NCBI GenBank assembly: GCA_902406135.1
Contig: CABPCX010000004.1
Span: forward strand, 1 to 18,924
DNA: 18,924 nt
Origin: an uncultured Eubacteriales bacterium
GTDB taxonomy: Bacteria; Bacillota; Clostridia; Lachnospirales; Anaerotignaceae
Reading direction: 5' to 3'
Positions 6,270-13,262 of this stretch are shown here, piece after piece; position 1 is the first letter of the stretch, and every line of letters starts with the position of its first letter. A model generated the notes under the pieces. It ran no database searches. It was not told the origin of the DNA and saw only the letters and a program-made list of their open reading frames with translations. Made by a program: the position numbers and the translations under genes.

Positions 6270-7800
6270 TTATTTCATATTTTTAACAACGTCATATTCG
6301 TCTGTTATCTCCTTTGAAGGAGCAGGTGTTATAAGACTGAATATTATGATTGCAAGACAAGATACGATGAAAGCGGGAAGGAGTTCATATATATCCCAAA
6401 CGCCGCCTAAGGGTCTTACGAGGTATTTCCAGATGAATACCATAGCTCCTCCTGATATCATACCTGCGATGGCACCGTATCTGTTTGAGCGTCTCCAGAA
6501 GAGAGCAAACAGTACAACGGGACCAAAGGCTGCTCCGAATCCTGCCCATGCAAATGAAACTATTCCAAATACTGAGCTGTCAGGATTTCTTGCCAGGAAA
6601 GCAGCGATTATAGCGATAACAAGAAGTGTAGCTCTTGCTAAGGACTGTTTTCTTAGGGTCTGTCTTTATCTTAGCAACGCTGAAAATGTTCTTTGAAACA
6701 GCTGATGAAGCAGCAATGAGCTGTGAGTCTGCTGTAGACATTGTTGATGCCAGGATACCGGCAATTATTACACCGGCGATAAGAGCAGGCACAACGCCCT
6801 TTGTACTTAAAAGAGCTGAAATTCTTACGATTATTGTTTCTGATGCTGAGCCTTCAAGATGTTCAACAGCACCAACATTTGTCATTGCAAGACCTACTGT
6901 ACCGATGAAAATAGCTATTGCAAGGGAAATAACTACCCATATTGAAGCAATTCTTCTTGAAAGAGAAAGTTTATTGTCGTCCTCGATAGCCATAAATCTA
7001 AGAAGGATATGAGGCATACCAAAATATCCAAGGCCCCATGCGAGAGTTGAAATCTTTGTTATAATTCCGTAGGATACTGCTGAATTTGTAGCAGGGTCAT
7101 ACATTGAGTTAAGTGAGAAATATCCGGGAAGGTTTTTAGCGTTATCAACTACCGCCTGGAATCCGCCCGCAACATTTACTCCGAAAACAAGTACGATTAT
7201 GAGCGCAATTGTCATAATGATACTCTGGATAAGGTCTGTTGTGCTGGCAGCAAGGAAACCGCCGAGAGCTGTATAGCCTACGATTACTATGGCACTTACT
7301 ATCATGGCTGCAAGGTAATCAACGCCGAAAAGACTTGAGAAAAGCTTTCCGCATGCGGCAAAACCTGAAGCTGTATAAGGCACGAAGAATATAAGTATTA
7401 TAAGTGCTGATATCATCATTATGATATTGCTGTTGTCACGATATCTGTTTGAGAAGAAATCGGGTATTGTGATTGAGTTTTTGCACACATGGGAATATCT
7501 TCTTATTTTCTTGGCAACGATGAGCCAGTTAACGTATGTACCGACCGCAAGGCCTATTGCCGTCCATCCCGAATCACATACACCTGATATGTATGCTACG
7601 CCGGGAAGACCCATAAGAAGCCAGCTGCTCATATCCGAAGCTTCGGCACTCATGGCTGTAACGATAGGTCCCAGTTTTCTTCCGCCGAGATAAAAGTCGT
7701 CGTCAGTATTATTTTTCTTTGAACAGAGATATCCGACATAGAGCATACCAAGAAGATATACGCCTATGGATATCATCATGCAGATTTGAGATTTACTCAT
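6270..7800 (-). pseudogene. putP: PutP-type sodium/proline symporter, interrupted by a +1 frameshift
   Basis: A sodium:solute symporter of the PutP branch, encoded in two minus-strand frames. The first (7800 to about 6650) contains the sodium/substrate region SAEASDMSSWLLMGLPG (51-67) and later STMSTADSQLIAASSA. The second continues SLARATLLVIAIIAAFLARNPD, then FAWAGFGAAFGPVVLFALFW and YELLPAF, matching the C-terminal part of E. coli PutP. Deleting one base, most simply in the four-T run at 6648-6651 (or GGG at 6656-6658), joins them into about 509 residues, the usual family length with some 13 membrane segments. As written, translation would stop at 6580 and lose the last third of the terminal helices. 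The start at 7800 has AAAGGGG at proper distance; the upstream ATG at 7839 does not. PutP imports proline with sodium for nutrition or osmoprotection. Confidence 0.88.
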
Positions 7801-7958
7801 AATAAAACTACCCCTTTGCTTATTGTTTGGAAATCTCAAACAGAAAACTTACATATCAAATGCCCCATAAATTTGACGTTTTACGGTTTGATCTATATTT
7901 TTCCGTCAGTATTTCCTTGCATAGTGGATATTATATCACAAATTTTATAAGACTAAAA

Positions 7959-7976
7959 TACAGAATATATTCTGTA
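7959..7976. promoter_or_regulatory. Perfect 18-bp palindrome upstream of the symporter promoter
   Basis: TACAGAATATATTCTGTA is a perfect palindrome located just upstream of the -35 position of the presumed symporter promoter, centred about 45 bases before the predicted transcript start. This is a typical place for a regulator site. The adjacent TetR-family gene is the nearest candidate for the binding protein, but this is inference. Confidence 0.55.
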
Positions 7977-8111
7977 CTATTTTTATATTAAATCTTAATT
8001 TTCCTTTATATTATCGCATTTATTAACCGTACTTTTTTACAGAAAAATAAAAATAATTTTTCTGTGGCAAAAACTTTTTTAAAAACTTTTGTCTTTGCAG
8101 GGCACACGCAT

Positions 8112-8148
8112 AAAAAAAGCGCCTCTGCCAAGGCGGCATAAAGCACTT
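8112..8148 (-). terminator. Probable terminator of the TetR gene
   Basis: On the minus strand AAGTGC (8148-8143) pairs with GCGCTT (8122-8117, one G-T pair), with additional GC pairing inside, followed by a run of seven T. It begins a few bases after the TetR stop codon. Confidence 0.7.
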
Positions 8149-8154
8149 AAAATT

Positions 8155-8742
8155 TTACATCTTTTTATATCCTCCAAAGAGCACCGGAAACATTTTTTCC
8201 GAATACTGAAGCAGCGAATAATCTCCGTTTCTTATGCACCAGTCATAAAGAAACGCCCTTTCCAGCATGGCATAGGCCCTTACTATCTCATTGACTGAAA
8301 GCTCGTCCGTAAGCTCTCCGTTTTTCTGCCCCTCCGTAACTATCTGTCTCAGCACCTTAAAATAAAGCCTGTTATGGTCCAGCAGGTGCTTTTCACCCTT
8401 CGTTACAAGCTGGGAAGAATAAAGTCTCGCCAAAAGGTCCAGGGATATGCTGTTTTCTATCATTCTGAACAATTCTCTATTCAAATACATCAGTCTGTCA
8501 AAGCTGCCCATACTTTCATCTATGGTCTCCATAAGCTCCTGATATTTCTCGTCAAATATTATGGACAGTGAACCGAGAAGCGCATCCTTGCCCTCAAAGT
8601 AATGATAAAATGAGCCCTTTGATGTGCCGGATTTTTCTATTATTTCCTCAACGGTCGTATCGTCATAGCCCTGCTCATAAAACAGTTCCCATGCCGCCGA
8701 TATTATTTTTCCCTTTGTATTTCTTGTCTTTTTCTTTGACAT
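8155..8742 (-). CDS. TetR/AcrR-family transcriptional regulator
   Basis: A 195-residue one-component regulator of normal TetR length. The N-terminal helix-turn-helix is clear: ISAAWELFYEQGYDDTTVEE leads to IIEKSGTSKGSFYHYFEGKDALL (about 34-56), with the signature FYHYFxGKDALL. The C-terminal ligand-binding half (about 60-195) is helical and not specific enough to name an effector. A good promoter lies directly upstream. The next gene in the same direction is the PutP-type symporter, separated by a terminator and a region with a perfect palindrome; upstream lies the racemase-like gene. The regulator may control the symporter, itself, or a distant gene. GGGGTG precedes the ATG. Confidence 0.92.
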   Translation of the reverse strand: MSKKKTRNTKGKIISAAWELFYEQGYDDTTVEEIIEKSGTSKGSFYHYFEGKDALLGSLSIIFDEKYQELMETIDESMGSFDRLMYLNRELFRMIENSISLDLLARLYSSQLVTKGEKHLLDHNRLYFKVLRQIVTEGQKNGELTDELSVNEIVRAYAMLERAFLYDWCIRNGDYSLLQYSEKMFPVLFGGYKKM

Positions 8743-8773
8743 AACGCACCCCGCTAATTTATCTTATAGGCTG

Positions 8774-8802
8774 ATTTTATCATAATATGCCCATAATAAC
8801 AA
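8774..8802 (-). promoter_or_regulatory. Promoter of the TetR gene
   Basis: On the minus strand TTGTTA (8802-8797) and TAAAAT (8779-8774) are 17 bases apart, giving a short leader of about 25 bases before the ATG. Confidence 0.65.
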
Positions 8803-8808
8803 ATAAAT

Positions 8809-8836
8809 AAAAAATCCGGCTTCCGCCGGATTTTTA
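8809..8836 (-). terminator. Terminator of the racemase-like gene
   Basis: Perfect 11-bp stem AAAAATCCGGC (8810-8820) / GCCGGATTTTT (8825-8835) with a TTCC loop, just past the stop codon of the CaiB/BaiF gene. It separates that gene from the TetR promoter. Confidence 0.92.
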
Positions 8837-8849
8837 TTCTTATTTAAAC

Positions 8850-10028
8850 TTATTTGAATACGCCCTTTGCCTCAAGCTCGTCATAGTTGAGACCAAGTTT
8901 CTCTATCATTTCTTTTGTATGGTATCCGAGAGGATAGCCTGCAAATTTATACTCGCAGGGGCACTCGCTCAGCTTGATTGATGTGGCAAGCTGTTTTACC
9001 TTAACACCCTCATGGAGAGGAAGGTCAACGTCCACTACCATCTGTCTGTCCTTTACCTGCTCATCTTCAAGGAGCGCTTCCTTAAGATTGAGTACAGGCT
9101 GTACGCAGGCATCATAGTGTGAGAATACTTCTACCCATTCGTCCCTTGTCTTTGTCTTGAATATGCCTCTTATCTCTGCCTTAACTTCTCCTACGTTTTC
9201 GGGCCATACTGTTCCGTCAATAAGGTCCTCACGTCCGATGGCCTGGCAGAATGCTTTCCAGAACTGGGGCTCAAGGGAGCCAACGCTCATATACTGGCCG
9301 TCCTTTGTTTCATAGAAGGCATACATACATCCGCCGTTAAGTCTTTCTCCCTCACGCTTGGGCTCCTCGCCTGAAACAAGGAAGCTTGCGCCGTCAAGAC
9401 TGTTGAAAGGTACGCAGCCGTCCATCATGGCTACATCTATAAACTGGCCTTTGCCTGTATTTCTTCTGTAGTTTACTGCCGCAAGTATTCCGATTACCGA
9501 ATTCAGTGAACCTACCGCAATATCAGCTATCTGGAAGTTCATAAGTGAAGGTCCGCCTTCTTTTCTTCCCGCATGGGAAATGATGCCGCTTCTTGACATA
9601 TAGTTGATGTCATGTCCTGCCGCAAGCTTAAGGGGTCCGCTCTGTCCATAGCCTGTAAGTGAACAGTAGATAACTCCCGGATTTACTGCCTTAAGGTCTT
9701 CATATCCAAGTCCAAGCTTGTCCATAACGCCGGGTCTGAACTGCTCAAGAACTATGTCGTATTCCTTTACAAGCTCTTTTACTATTGCTTTTCCTTCCTC
9801 TGTCTTAAGATTGAGGTACATTGTCTTTTTGTTTCTTCCAAGCCATGCCTGGCAGGCTGATATGCCTGTATCCCCTATATAGGGAGGATAGTCAAGAACT
9901 ATGTCCGGTTTGCTCGCCGAACTTACCTTGAGTACCTCGGCGCCCATATCCGCAAGCATAAGTGTTGCATAGGGTCCGGGCAGCAGAGTTGAAAAATCAA
10001 GTACCTTTAATCCGTCTAATGAACCCAT
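8850..10028 (-). CDS. CaiB/BaiF (class III CoA-transferase) family enzyme, alpha-methylacyl-CoA-racemase-like
   Basis: A 392-residue class III CoA-transferase-fold protein. The N-terminal family motif LKVLDFSTLLPGPYATLMLADMGAEVLKV is complete, as is GKGQFIDVAMMDG further on. The motif GHDINY places a histidine at 139, and an aspartate follows at 169 (QIADIAVG). This His/Asp pair, exactly 30 residues apart, matches the catalytic pair of alpha-methylacyl-CoA racemase (His126/Asp156 in the mycobacterial enzyme); class III CoA transferases keep the aspartate, which forms the acyl anhydride, but usually not this histidine. A 2-methylacyl-CoA or similar epimerase is therefore somewhat favoured over a CoA transferase, though annotation within this family by motif alone is unreliable. 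AGGAGG precedes the ATG. The gene is monocistronic, with a LysR gene upstream on the same strand and a large inverted repeat near its promoter. Confidence 0.9.
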   Translation of the reverse strand: MGSLDGLKVLDFSTLLPGPYATLMLADMGAEVLKVSSASKPDIVLDYPPYIGDTGISACQAWLGRNKKTMYLNLKTEEGKAIVKELVKEYDIVLEQFRPGVMDKLGLGYEDLKAVNPGVIYCSLTGYGQSGPLKLAAGHDINYMSRSGIISHAGRKEGGPSLMNFQIADIAVGSLNSVIGILAAVNYRRNTGKGQFIDVAMMDGCVPFNSLDGASFLVSGEEPKREGERLNGGCMYAFYETKDGQYMSVGSLEPQFWKAFCQAIGREDLIDGTVWPENVGEVKAEIRGIFKTKTRDEWVEVFSHYDACVQPVLNLKEALLEDEQVKDRQMVVDVDLPLHEGVKVKQLATSIKLSECPCEYKFAGYPLGYHTKEMIEKLGLNYDELEAKGVFK

Positions 10029-10060
10029 TTTCTTCTTCCTCCTGTGTATAAATCATATTC

Positions 10061-10066
10061 ATTATA
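10061..10066 (-). promoter_or_regulatory. Likely -10 element of the racemase-like gene
   Basis: TATAAT on the minus strand, 33 bases before the ATG. The -35 region (GTAAAG or TGTAAA at 17-18 bases) is poor, fitting a promoter that needs an activator. Confidence 0.55.
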
Positions 10067-10093
10067 CTAATATTTGTATTTTACTTTACACGG

Positions 10094-10126
10094 ACAATGT
10101 TTTCAACCGAAAGACATAAACATTGT
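10094..10126. promoter_or_regulatory. Inverted repeat, candidate LysR operator
   Basis: Perfect 9-bp arms ACAATGTTT (10094-10102) and AAACATTGT (10118-10126) separated by 15 bases. The centre lies about 56 bases upstream of the predicted transcript start of the racemase-like gene, a usual position for a LysR-type binding site. The adjacent LysR gene is the natural candidate. Confidence 0.65.
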
Positions 10127-10190
10127 TACATTTTGTCATTATGCTATAACATTACTTCTTCCTTACGGCTCAGGTTTTGTATAGAATAAA

Positions 10191-11096
10191 CTATTCTTTT
10201 TTACCTTCCAGGCCCAGCATTTCCACGAAGCGTCTCGCCGCAAAGGATAATGCCGCATTTTTAAGCATAACCAGGCCTACATATCTTTTTGGAAGTTCCG
10301 GTGTTACAGGTATCTCAAACAGATTTTCTCCGTCTATGGCTTTGTTGTCAAACTCCCTTATTATAAACGTAAGCCCCAGGTTTATTTTCGCAAACTCTAT
10401 AAGCAGGTCATAGCTGGCAAGCTCTATTATGGGCTTAAAATATATGCCGTTTTCCGCCGCAAATCTGTCCAGCTGCTTCCTCGTGTTACTCATATCCTCC
10501 AATAACAGCAGTGGATATTTTGAAAGCTCCGACAGCTTTACTCCTTCCTTTGCCAGCTCCTTATATTTCGTACCACCTATCAGACAGTCGTGTATCTCCA
10601 CACATTTCGTTATCTCCATATCTTCACTGTGCTCAATGGGCAGATTTACAAAACACATATCTATGACACCCCTTTTCATCAGCTCCAGGGATTCATAGGT
10701 CGTTTTGTTTACTACCTTTATCCTTATGTCCGAATAGGCATTGGAAAATTTCTCAATATAGGGCATAAGATAACCGCTTATGACTATGTCGCTAGCGCCT
10801 ATGCGCACTTCGCCCTGCTCCAGATTGGCCAGCTCAAAATATTTATGCTCCGCCGTCTTTACCATATTGAATGCCATATCCAGATAGTTAAAAAGCACCC
10901 TGCCCTCAGGCGTAAGTATTACTCCTTTTGGCGTCCTCACCAAAAGCGGTCCCCCAAGCCTTTCTTCCAGCTGCTTTATGGCCATGCTCACCGCCGGCTG
11001 GGATATGAAAAGCTCCTTGGCCGCCGCTGACATATTTCCTGTCCTCACCACCGCACAGAATATTTTATAGGTATCAAGGGATATTCCTGTCTCCAT
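10191..11096 (-). CDS. LysR-family transcriptional regulator
   Basis: A LysR-type regulator of about 301 residues counted from the ATG at 11096. The N-terminal winged helix is textbook: FCAVVRTGNMSAAAKELFISQPAVSMAIKQLEERLG (13-48), then LLVRTPKGVILTPEG. The remainder (about 90-301) is the periplasmic-binding-protein-like effector domain, which in this family senses a pathway metabolite. The shorter start is preferred because GAGGG lies five bases before it, whereas the upstream ATG at 11114 is almost at the predicted transcript start given TATAAT at 11128-11123. The next gene downstream encodes the racemase-like enzyme, with an inverted repeat in the gap, so control of that gene is likely. 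The effector is unknown. Confidence 0.93.
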   Translation of the reverse strand: METGISLDTYKIFCAVVRTGNMSAAAKELFISQPAVSMAIKQLEERLGGPLLVRTPKGVILTPEGRVLFNYLDMAFNMVKTAEHKYFELANLEQGEVRIGASDIVISGYLMPYIEKFSNAYSDIRIKVVNKTTYESLELMKRGVIDMCFVNLPIEHSEDMEITKCVEIHDCLIGGTKYKELAKEGVKLSELSKYPLLLLEDMSNTRKQLDRFAAENGIYFKPIIELASYDLLIEFAKINLGLTFIIREFDNKAIDGENLFEIPVTPELPKRYVGLVMLKNAALSFAARRFVEMLGLEGKKE

Positions 11097-11122
11097 ATTT
11101 GCCCTCACTTTCATAAAACATC

Positions 11123-11128
11123 ATTATA
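11123..11128 (-). promoter_or_regulatory. Likely -10 element of the LysR gene
   Basis: TATAAT on the minus strand, 26 bases before the preferred ATG. No convincing -35 hexamer is seen at 16-18 bases. Confidence 0.45.
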
Positions 11129-11213
11129 CTGTCAGCATAACATATCAGCCTTAATTATACCATACTCTTTTTGTCCAAAAACTTCCCTAAATTACGGTCA
11201 AACCGCCCAAATA

Positions 11214-11240
11214 TAAAAAGGACGCCCCTTTTAGGCGTCC
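11214..11240 (-). terminator. Terminator of the GntR-ABC operon
   Basis: Perfect 7-bp stem GGACGCC (11220-11226) / GGCGTCC (11234-11240); read on the minus strand it is followed by TTTTTAT. It lies just after the ABC permease stop codon. Confidence 0.9.
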
Positions 11241-11252
11241 CTGAAAAATTAA

Positions 11253-11894
11253 TCAAAGGTCTTTATTCTGATAAATGTGTATGGAGGCCATCATACAGGC
11301 GAGACTCACCAACAGGGAAAAGGCCAGAAATCCAAGTACCAGTGTTTTAAGTCCGCTGCCATCCAAGCTGAACTCATTTCCGATGAATTCCCAATTATAT
11401 CTGGCGCTGTAGGCTATAAAAATGAATGCAATGAGTAAAACGCCGATAAATATAAACCTTGCGTTATTGGAGCCGAATTTATATGCCAGTACGGTAACCA
11501 GTGAGCCTGTAAAAAGGGAGGCGCCCAGTATGGCTATTATGAATGTTACCATATCGCCCCGTCCCGTAATATAAAACACTATTCCAAGGACAACGGCATT
11601 TATTGCGCTCATTCCAAGCATAACAACAAACTTGCTGACCACATTGGCCTTTCTGGATACGGGCATTGCGGCGGAATATCTGCCCCACTTGTTTTTTTCG
11701 TCATATCCGAGCAGAGTCACCGGAAGCATTGTCATAAGCACTACATTGTAACTGCCGGCAAAGCTGGCCACATAGGCTGTATCCTTTGAAAGTGCTGTGG
11801 CTGCGATATAGAAGATTATGATTCCGATAACAATAAGAAGCTGGCTTTTTATAATAGAAATATCCTTTATAAGTATTCCTTTAAATCCTTTCAT
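11253..11894 (-). CDS. ABC-2-type transporter permease
   Basis: A 213-residue membrane protein with about six hydrophobic segments (near 18-35, 42-62, 90-110, 116-138, 146-163 and 183-205). The cytoplasmic segment DEKNKWGRYSAAMPVSRKANVVSKF (about 65-89) is typical of ABC-2 permeases encoded in Bacillota GntR-ABC operons. It should form the membrane half of the transporter with the preceding ATPase. Its ATG overlaps the ATPase stop by four bases (ATGA), showing translational coupling. The cargo is unknown; related systems respond to cell-envelope antibiotics or export peptides or lipids. Confidence 0.88.
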   Translation of the reverse strand: MKGFKGILIKDISIIKSQLLIVIGIIIFYIAATALSKDTAYVASFAGSYNVVLMTMLPVTLLGYDEKNKWGRYSAAMPVSRKANVVSKFVVMLGMSAINAVVLGIVFYITGRGDMVTFIIAILGASLFTGSLVTVLAYKFGSNNARFIFIGVLLIAFIFIAYSARYNWEFIGNEFSLDGSGLKTLVLGFLAFSLLVSLACMMASIHIYQNKDL

Positions 11895-12739
11895 TGCTTT
11901 TCACTCCTTTTAATATAGTAAAGCATTATGTCTTCGATACCTGCCTTTTGGCATTCAAAGCCCCTGGGTATTTTATCTTTTAATACAAGGGCGGTCTGGG
12001 AGCAGGAAGTTTTGTTTACGGCTATGACCGCATTTTCGTCCAGCTCATTAATTCTTGCGTCATCGATATTTATTATGGCGTATTCATCTAAAAGGTCGTC
12101 CTTATTTTCAGAGAATATAAGTCTGCCCTTATTTATAAAAGTTATATAGTCGCATATTTTTTCCAAATCTCCGACGATGTGGGAAGAAATGAGGACGGAG
12201 CATCTTTCGTCCTGAATGAAATCCAGGAGCATATCAAGTACATCCATCCTTGCGGCGGGGTCAAGGCCGTTTGTGACCTCATCCAGAATAAGCAGCCTTG
12301 CGTTATGGGAAAGGGCCACAGCTATTTCAAGCCTCATTTTCATACCCGTTGAAAAGGTCTTTATTTTTTTCTTTAAAGGCAGGCCGAATTTTTCCGTATA
12401 GCCGAAGAAATTCTCCCTGTCCCAGTTTTTATACAGACCGCTGAATACCTTTTCTGCCATACTGACATTCATTTCCTCCGGGAAAGAGCAGTCCGCAAGC
12501 ACCGTGCCTATAAGGGCGAAATCGTCTTCGGAAAGTCCTTCCGAATCTTTACCGAATATTTTTATTTTTCCTCCTGACTTTTTTACCGCCCCGGTTATGA
12601 GATTAATTATGGTAGTCTTACCGGCTCCGTTTTCACCTATAAGGCCCATTATTGCACCTTCGGGCAGTGTGAAAGATATATTGTCCAGACTGAATTTTTT
12701 ATAATTCTTAGTAAGTTTTTCTATTTCCAAAATATTCAT
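11891..12739 (-). CDS. ABC transporter ATP-binding protein
   Basis: A 282-residue nucleotide-binding subunit. Walker A is GENGAGKT (35-42), the signature is the variant FSTGM (129-133) in place of LSGGQ, Walker B is LLILDE (149-154) with catalytic Glu154, and the switch histidine is His187 in ISSHIVGDLE. A tail of about 75 residues follows the ATPase core, as in YtrB-like and drug-export ATPases. The start at 12739 follows the GntR stop codon by two bases and has GGGGAGG upstream, formed by the end of the GntR gene. It powers the permease encoded immediately downstream. Confidence 0.94.
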   Translation of the reverse strand: MNILEIEKLTKNYKKFSLDNISFTLPEGAIMGLIGENGAGKTTIINLITGAVKKSGGKIKIFGKDSEGLSEDDFALIGTVLADCSFPEEMNVSMAEKVFSGLYKNWDRENFFGYTEKFGLPLKKKIKTFSTGMKMRLEIAVALSHNARLLILDEVTNGLDPAARMDVLDMLLDFIQDERCSVLISSHIVGDLEKICDYITFINKGRLIFSENKDDLLDEYAIINIDDARINELDENAVIAVNKTSCSQTALVLKDKIPRGFECQKAGIEDIMLYYIKRSEKQ

Positions 12740-12741
12740 TC

Positions 12742-13116
12742 TTATTCCTCCCCGCATATAAGTTCAAACATTTCTGTCAGTGTTTTAAGGTCTATGCCGC
12801 AAAGTTCAGCCTCACGTCTTATATCAAGCATTTGTTTTTCTATGGCTTTAAGTTTTTCCTCTTTTATGGCTTCCGTATTCTGCTCCGCCACAAAGGAGCC
12901 CTTTCCTGCCACGGTCTCAATAAAACCGTCCCTTTCCAGCTCCTCATAGGCTCTTTTAGTAGTTATGACGGATATTCTCAAGTCCTTGGCCAAAGCCCTT
13001 ATGGAAGGCAGCGCCTCACCGCTTTTAAGCTTTCCGGATATTATCATTTCCTTAAACTGCGAAACTATCTGTTCGTATATGGGTCTGTCGTCCTTATTGC
13101 TTATAACTATATTCAT
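12742..13116 (-). CDS. GntR-family regulator, YtrA subfamily
   Basis: A 124-residue regulator counted from the ATG at 13116. The winged helix spans about residues 11-75, with PIYEQIVSQFKEMIISGKLKSGEALPSIRALAKDLRIS and the wing FIETVAGKGSFVA. Only about 45 residues follow, much shorter than the effector domains of FadR or HutC types; this is the mark of the YtrA subfamily, which usually governs an adjacent ABC transporter. The promoter and operator overlap any longer start, and GAGGTG precedes 13116. It is the first gene of a three-gene operon with the ABC ATPase and permease, so autoregulation of the whole operon is expected. The signal is unknown. Confidence 0.93.
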   Translation of the reverse strand: MNIVISNKDDRPIYEQIVSQFKEMIISGKLKSGEALPSIRALAKDLRISVITTKRAYEELERDGFIETVAGKGSFVAEQNTEAIKEEKLKAIEKQMLDIRREAELCGIDLKTLTEMFELICGEE

Positions 13117-13129
13117 GTAACCACCTCGC

Positions 13130-13162
13130 ATATACTGTATATATATAATATACACAGTATAT
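13130..13162. promoter_or_regulatory. Candidate operator of the GntR-ABC operon
   Basis: Perfect 9-bp arms ATATACTGT (13130-13138) and ACAGTATAT (13154-13162) separated by 15 bases, covering the -10 element and transcript start of the operon. YtrA-type GntR proteins bind such inverted repeats and repress their own operons. Confidence 0.7.
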
Positions 13163-13175
13163 ATAGTTCTGTCAA
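13147..13175 (-). promoter_or_regulatory. Promoter of the GntR-ABC operon
   Basis: On the minus strand the consensus TTGACA (13175-13170) and TATATT (13152-13147) are separated by exactly 17 bases. Expected transcription starts near 13140. Confidence 0.85.
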
Positions 13176-13194
13176 TACCCTCTTAAAAAATTTC

Positions 13195-13224
13195 TTGACA
13201 AATGGCGGGTAAAAGAGGTCTAAT
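13195..13224 (+). promoter_or_regulatory. Promoter of the MATE gene
   Basis: TTGACA (13195-13200) and TCTAAT (13219-13224) are separated by 18 bases, 38 bases before the ATG. It is divergent from the GntR-ABC promoter, only about 20 bases away. Confidence 0.65.
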
Positions 13225-13262
13225 TTTATTAAGGCATAATCATTAACGGGGGAGGGAGATAA

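Larger units (their letters stand above)
7801..8154. other. 354-base intergenic region upstream of the symporter
   Basis: AT-rich and without a credible gene. It holds the symporter ribosome binding site and probable -10 element (TATAAT on the minus strand, 7935-7930, with a weak -35), the palindrome at 7959-7976, an AT-only-loop inverted repeat ACAGAAAAAT (8039-8048) / ATTTTTCTGT (8056-8065) of unknown role, and the TetR terminator at 8112-8148. Confidence 0.6.

Noticed and set aside
6253..6696. A 147-codon plus-strand frame opposite the C-terminus of the symporter
   Set aside because: The minus strand encodes an unmistakable PutP C-terminus here; the plus frame shows no recognisable protein.
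8039..8065. AT-rich 10-bp inverted repeat considered as a terminator
   Set aside because: The stem is almost all A-T, lacks a following T-run in a useful direction, and lies beyond the better TetR terminator.
8089..8298. A 69-codon plus-strand frame near the end of the TetR gene
   Set aside because: It runs through the TetR terminator and is antisense to TetR coding sequence; no motif or ribosome binding site.
10178..10200. Small AGAATA/TATTCT hairpin followed by T on the plus strand
   Set aside because: It overlaps the LysR stop codon and points along the plus strand where no gene ends, so it is probably chance.
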